From SUG1106 sp051883095 (GTDB taxonomy: Bacteria; Bacillota; Clostridia; Peptostreptococcales; Anaerovoracaceae): a stretch of 64,000 nt of DNA. Shown here piece after piece: positions 60,399 through 64,000 of the stretch. The number at the start of each line of letters is the position of its first letter. Within the stretch, counting starts at the first letter, position 1. The notes below the pieces were generated by a model, which was not told the origin of the DNA, did not search any database, and saw only the letters and a list, made by a program, of their open reading frames with translations. The DNA lies in assembly GCA_051883095.1 (NCBI GenBank), contig JBJETB010000011.1, positions 1 to 64,000 of the forward strand, in the 5' to 3' direction. The translations under genes were made by a program, and so were the position numbers.

Positions 60399-61832
60399 AT
60401 GCGTACTTTTGAAGAATACAAGCAGAAATTATATGGAATGAGAAAAAACGTGTATATCGATGGCGAACTGGTCGGCAGAGATGACCCAAGACTTCTGGGA
60501 GGACAGAATGTAATGGGCATGACTTTTAAGGCAGCTCTTTCAGATGACCCTGAGTTAAGAGAGCTGGCAACAGCAACTTCACATTTAACGGGAAAGAAGA
60601 TAAACAGATTCGCACATATCTATCATTCTGTTGACGATATGTTGAACAAGCAGAAGATGGTCAGAACACTGAGTGAGCAGGTAGGGGGCTGCATCCAGAG
60701 ATGTATGGGATGTGATGCTATCAATGCACTTTATGTTTCTACATATGAGATAGATCAGAAATACGGAACAGAATATCATGAGAGATTTAAAAAATACCTT
60801 GAATGGTATCAGGATAACGACCTCGTTGGCAATGCAGGCCAGACAGATGTTAAAGGTGACAGGTCCAAGAGACCATCCGAACAGGTTGATCCAGATCTGT
60901 ACATGAGAATCGTTGAAAGAAGAGAAGATGGTATTATTGTAAGCGGTTGCAAAGCTCATAATACAACAGCACCTTACTGCGACGAAATTCTGGTACTCCC
61001 TACAAGAGCGCTGAAAGAAAACGATGCTGACTGGGCAGTTGCTTTTGCAGTACCGGCAGATGCCGAAGGCGTAACGCTGGTATCAAGACCTGTAAGTCCA
61101 AATCCTAGAAAAGAACTCAAAGCACCTTACAATACATACGGTATATGCGATACTATGACTATTCTCGACAATGTATTCATCCCTTGGGAAAGAGTATTCA
61201 TGTGCGGTGAATGGGATTTTGGAGGCAGATTAGCTTTGGCATTTGCCAACAACCACAGATTCAGCTACTGCGGTTGCAAGCCAGCGATTACATCAGTATT
61301 TATCGGTGCTACTGCCCTCGTGGCAGATTTCAATGGTGTTGGTAAAGCACCTCATATTCAGGAAGAGTTAGCCGATCTGGAAGCAACAGCAGAAATTGTT
61401 TATGCAGCAGGAATTGCAGCTTCCGTTGCAGGAAAGGTTACTCCATCCGGAGCAAGTGAACCGAACTTCTTATATACAAACTGCGGAAGATATCATGCAG
61501 GAAAGAAGATTATGCATGAATATGAAACTTTGATTGCTGTTACAGGCGGATTTGCAGCAACCATTCCGTTTGAAGGCGACTGGATTAATCCTGAAACTAA
61601 AGGATATATGGAAAAGTATATTATGAGAAATCCTAAGTATACTGCCGAACAGCAGCATAGACTGTTCAGATTCCTGGACGACTTTACGGTATCTCCTTGG
61701 TGTGGTATGGAAATGTCTGCCGGAATCCACGGCGGCGGTTCGCCTATCATGGAGCAGATTGGTATCAGAAGCAACTACGATATTGAAGGAAAGAAGAATA
61801 TTGTTAAGAGGCTTGCTGGAATTGAAGATTAA
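60399..61832 (+). CDS. 4-hydroxybutyryl-CoA dehydratase/vinylacetyl-CoA isomerase family enzyme
   Basis: A 477-residue protein of the AbfD/HpaB fold. All four [4Fe-4S] ligands of clostridial 4-hydroxybutyryl-CoA dehydratase are present with exact spacing: C98 and C102 (CIQRC), H286 and C293 (HRFSYCGC). HpaB monooxygenases lack these ligands, so this is a radical-type FAD/Fe-S dehydratase, not an oxygenase. YEIDQKYG, the DPDLYMRIVERREDG stretch and GCKAH also follow AbfD. The reaction would remove water from a 4-hydroxyacyl-CoA to give a 2-enoyl-CoA. Extra cysteines C105 and C291 are near the cluster. The oxygen-sensitive cluster fits an anaerobe. An AGGAGG site is present. Confidence 0.88.
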   Translation: MRTFEEYKQKLYGMRKNVYIDGELVGRDDPRLLGGQNVMGMTFKAALSDDPELRELATATSHLTGKKINRFAHIYHSVDDMLNKQKMVRTLSEQVGGCIQRCMGCDAINALYVSTYEIDQKYGTEYHERFKKYLEWYQDNDLVGNAGQTDVKGDRSKRPSEQVDPDLYMRIVERREDGIIVSGCKAHNTTAPYCDEILVLPTRALKENDADWAVAFAVPADAEGVTLVSRPVSPNPRKELKAPYNTYGICDTMTILDNVFIPWERVFMCGEWDFGGRLALAFANNHRFSYCGCKPAITSVFIGATALVADFNGVGKAPHIQEELADLEATAEIVYAAGIAASVAGKVTPSGASEPNFLYTNCGRYHAGKKIMHEYETLIAVTGGFAATIPFEGDWINPETKGYMEKYIMRNPKYTAEQQHRLFRFLDDFTVSPWCGMEMSAGIHGGGSPIMEQIGIRSNYDIEGKKNIVKRLAGIED

Positions 61833-61884
61833 TTAATCTGCATGTCTCATACATCCACCTTATAGATTATTGATTACTTTGAGA

Positions 61885-61915
61885 GAGAGAGCAGCAGACG
61901 TGGAACTGCTCTCTC
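61885..61915 (+). promoter_or_regulatory. Intercistronic hairpin after the dehydratase gene
   Basis: GAGAGAGCAG (61885-61894) and CTGCTCTCTC (61906-61915) form a perfect 10-bp stem with an 11-base loop and no T run. It lies in the 135-base gap before the next gene and may separate message stability of the two halves of the operon. Confidence 0.65.
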
Positions 61916-61967
61916 AATCAGAGTGCAAAAAACAGCGTTCATAAGTTGTTTATAAGAGGAAAGAATT

Positions 61968-62834
61968 ATGAAAATCAAAAACGTAACAGTGGCGGGAGCC
62001 GGTTTAATGGGAACTCAGATAGCTATGCAGGTAGCTATCAGCGGATACAACGTAACGTGCTACGATATCAGCGAACAAATGCTTGAAAAAGCCAGAGATT
62101 TCTCTAAAGATTGGTTTGCCAAAAGAGAAGCAAAAGGAAAAATGGATAGTCAGCAAACTGCTGAAATACAATCCAGACTAACGTTTACATCCGATATTAA
62201 TGTTGCCGCTGAAAACACGGACTTAGTGATTGAAGCGGTATCCGATATAGTTGAAATTAAAAAGACCGTTCTGAGGCAGCTTGACAAGCTGACTCCAGAA
62301 CATTGTATTTATGCGAGCAATAGCTCATATATAGTTAGCTCAAGATTCTGTGATGCGGTGCAGGACCCTTCTAAAGTATTAAACGTCCATTTTTTTAATC
62401 CAGCACTAGTCATGAAAATTGTTGAAGTTGTAAAGGGGCCACATGTCTCCCGGGATACTTTTGATACTGCATTTGAATTTGTAGAATCAATCGGAAAGAC
62501 TCCCGTAAAGATTGAAAAAGAAATATACGGTTTCGTAGTCAACCGTATTTTCAGTGCATTGACACGAGAGGCTTGCTATCTTGTAGACATGGGAATCGCT
62601 ACACCACAGGATATTGATACAGCTGTTAAAGGGGCTCTGGGGCATTCCATGGGGCCTCTGGAAACGCTGGATATGACAGGAATTGATCTTGAATATAACG
62701 TGTATATGGAAAAATTCAGGACATCCGGGAAAAAAGAAGATTTGCCAGCAACATGCCTGACGGAACATTATGCTAAAGGCGAATACGGACGCAAGTCAGG
62801 AAAAGGCTTTTATGGCTACGAAAATAATAATTGA
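61968..62834 (+). CDS. 3-hydroxyacyl-CoA dehydrogenase (HBD type)
   Basis: A 288-residue NAD-dependent enzyme: Rossmann motif GAGLMG (10-15), NSSYI at 118-122, the catalytic H141 in VHFFNPA with E153, and the C-terminal YAKGEYGRKSGKGFYGY. It oxidises a 3-hydroxyacyl-CoA to the 3-oxo form, before thiolysis. It is closely similar in length and motif placement to the island 1 enzyme at 30304. An AGAGGAAAG site precedes the ATG. Confidence 0.93.
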   Translation: MKIKNVTVAGAGLMGTQIAMQVAISGYNVTCYDISEQMLEKARDFSKDWFAKREAKGKMDSQQTAEIQSRLTFTSDINVAAENTDLVIEAVSDIVEIKKTVLRQLDKLTPEHCIYASNSSYIVSSRFCDAVQDPSKVLNVHFFNPALVMKIVEVVKGPHVSRDTFDTAFEFVESIGKTPVKIEKEIYGFVVNRIFSALTREACYLVDMGIATPQDIDTAVKGALGHSMGPLETLDMTGIDLEYNVYMEKFRTSGKKEDLPATCLTEHYAKGEYGRKSGKGFYGYENNN

Positions 62835-62850
62835 TTTAGGAGGCATAGTC

Positions 62851-63618
62851 ATGAAAGAAATCAGCTATACAGTCGAAAATGGAATCGCCCTCATGAAGAT
62901 TGACAGACCTAAAGCTCTTAATGCGTTGAGTCGAACAATCGTTGATGATATGAATGAACTGCTTGAAGAAATAAAAATGGATACAGATATTAAAGTCCTC
63001 GTCATACATAACGAAGAAAATTTCGCGGCAGGAGCTGACATCGGCGGAATGGTGGAATGTGATGAAGAAAGTGCAAAAGAATTTTCCTTTTCACCTGTGT
63101 TTAACAAGTTGGAGGCATTAGAAATTCCTACAATAGCTGCCATAGAGGGGTATGCTTTAGGAGGAGGTCTTGAGCTTGCTCTTGCCTGCGACATGAGAAT
63201 TGCATCGGAAGATGCAAAGTTAGGTTTCCCTGAAATCAATCTTGGGATTATGCCAGGAGCTGGAGGAACAGTTAGGGCGGCTAGGTTAATAGGTGCAGCA
63301 AAAGCCAAGGAACTAATTCTTATGGGAGGCACGATAAGTGCCTGCCAAGCTGAAGAAATAGGACTTGTTAACATGACGGTATCGCGTGATGAACTTTTGA
63401 GTACGGCTTTAAAATGGGCTGATAAGATTGCCCAAAAGGGAGCTATAGCCGTTAGAACTGCAAAAATGACGATAAACGCTGCAGCGGCAGAATGCTGTGT
63501 CACAGACGGCATAGACATTGAGAGCAGAAACTGGGCGGCCTTGTTTAATACTGAAGACCAGAAGGAAGGAATGAGAGCATTCCTGGAAAAAAGAAAACCT
63601 GTATATAAAGGGAAATAA
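62851..63618 (+). CDS. Enoyl-CoA hydratase (crotonase family)
   Basis: A 255-residue crotonase. The oxyanion hole segments are ENFAAGADIGGM (about 56-67) and ALGGGLELALACD, and both catalytic glutamates of hydratases are present: E108 and E128, 20 residues apart, the latter in FPEINLGIMPGAGGT. It hydrates the 2-enoyl-CoA made by the dehydratase. The start at 62851 follows TTAGGAGG; longer in-frame starts overlap the previous gene. Confidence 0.95.
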   Translation: MKEISYTVENGIALMKIDRPKALNALSRTIVDDMNELLEEIKMDTDIKVLVIHNEENFAAGADIGGMVECDEESAKEFSFSPVFNKLEALEIPTIAAIEGYALGGGLELALACDMRIASEDAKLGFPEINLGIMPGAGGTVRAARLIGAAKAKELILMGGTISACQAEEIGLVNMTVSRDELLSTALKWADKIAQKGAIAVRTAKMTINAAAAECCVTDGIDIESRNWAALFNTEDQKEGMRAFLEKRKPVYKGK

Positions 63619-63630
63619 GAAGGAGAAAAA

Positions 63631-64000
63631 ATGAGAAATGTAGTTATCGTGTCTGCGTGCAGAACACCAATAGGTACGATGGGTGGACAGTTTAAAACAA
63701 TTACTTCGTTAGATTTGTCCATTCCTGTCATGCAGAACCTTGTTAAAAGAGCCGGAATTAACCCGGAGATAATAAATGACGTGATATGGGGATGCAATTA
63801 TCAAAGAACGTATAAAGAGAATAATCTTGCAAGAGTTGCTCTGGTGAAAGCCGGACTTCCTGTAACAGTACCAGGAATAACAATACATAGAAACTGCACG
63901 TCATCCATGTCATCTATCCAGATGGGCTATTATCAGATTAAAGCAGGTGAAGCGGACTGCATAATGGCGGGAGGTGCTGATAGCATGAGCACTGCTCCCC
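63631..64000 (+). CDS. Thiolase, 5' part only (runs off the window)
   Basis: The first 123 residues of a thiolase are in the window. MRNVVIVSACRTPIGTMGG is the usual N-terminus. The active-site region reads HRNCTSSMSSIQMG in place of the common N-x-C-GSGL; the cysteine (about residue 90) is kept. IMAGGADSMS is also typical. An AGAAGGAG site precedes the ATG. It should cleave the 3-oxoacyl-CoA from the preceding dehydrogenase. The 3' end lies beyond base 64000. Confidence 0.9.
   Translation, partial: MRNVVIVSACRTPIGTMGGQFKTITSLDLSIPVMQNLVKRAGINPEIINDVIWGCNYQRTYKENNLARVALVKAGLPVTVPGITIHRNCTSSMSSIQMGYYQIKAGEADCIMAGGADSMSTAP

Noticed and set aside
60399..61832. Annotation as 4-hydroxyphenylacetate 3-monooxygenase
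   Set aside because: The fold is shared, but the four Fe-S ligands at 98, 102, 286 and 293 match the dehydratase branch, and the setting is anaerobic.
62865..63797. 310-codon open frame on the minus strand
   Set aside because: It is antisense to the enoyl-CoA hydratase and thiolase starts, and the composition (Ser/Ile/Pro-rich) is typical of a shadow.
1..64000. CRISPR arrays, tRNA or rRNA genes, prophage
   Set aside because: No regularly spaced repeats, no cloverleaf-type sequences and no phage structural genes were seen.

Overview
The window reads as the chromosome of an anaerobic, low-to-moderate GC Firmicute of class Clostridia. The evidence is the pcrA-ligA pair, the dnaX-ybaB-recR-bofA block (BofA is a sporulation family), an SRP RNA directly before dnaX, AGGAGG-type ribosome sites on most genes, and fermentative CoA chemistry with no oxygenase or respiratory genes. 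A gut or anaerobic member of the Eubacteriales/Peptostreptococcales is my best guess; the exact lineage cannot be fixed by eye.

Core segment A (1-25,840) holds housekeeping genes: a secreted Fn3 protein, pcrA, ligA, an AIR-synthase-like protein, small redox/regulator/acetyltransferase genes, SRP RNA, dnaX, ybaB, recR, a DUF2508 gene lying backwards, bofA, a DUF4358-MBOAT-DHHW surface-acylation cluster, a potassium channel, a sodium-coupled amino-acid/amine symporter, ybaK, yitT, uvrB, uvrA and pncB. Core segment B (34,685-39,600) holds fba, two small unknown genes, an MltG-like membrane protein, a pseudouridine synthase, lepB with a degenerate paralogue, and smpB.

Between and after these lie catabolic blocks. 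Island 1 (about 26,050-34,620) begins where a core gene is cut short. It carries a divergent sigma-54 activator and an operon of a carnitine-dehydrogenase-like enzyme, a GntP-type permease, a 3-hydroxyacyl-CoA dehydrogenase, a BKACE beta-keto acid cleavage enzyme, a thiolase and a CoA-transferase. Together these could turn a 3-hydroxy acid of the carnitine type into acetyl-CoA and a substituted acetate. Island 2 starts at a decayed transposase after smpB (about 39,650) and runs off the window end. It contains three operons: (a) CaiB CoA-transferase, tripartite tricarboxylate transporter (TTT), LemA-like protein, cupin pseudogene, MFS antiporter and an NMO-family flavoprotein (40,287-47,881); (b) cupin, D-2-hydroxyacid dehydrogenase, second cupin, second TTT, HpaI-type aldolase and a Phd-like small protein (50,264-56,186); (c) CaiB, SDR, a [4Fe-4S]/FAD 4-hydroxybutyryl-CoA-dehydratase-family enzyme, 3-hydroxyacyl-CoA dehydrogenase, enoyl-CoA hydratase and thiolase (58,341-64,000+).

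The unifying feature is regulation. All four catabolic operons start at a near-perfect -24/-12 sigma-54 promoter, and three sigma-54 enhancer-binding proteins (PAS type, PrpR-N/PAS type, double-PAS type) are encoded among them. Strong hairpins lie inside these operons, repeatedly just after the gene for a transporter component. The most novel-looking biology is operon (c), a complete-looking route from an unknown gamma-hydroxy acid through a radical dehydratase to beta-oxidation, and island 1, an apparently anaerobic oxidative route for a carnitine-like compound.
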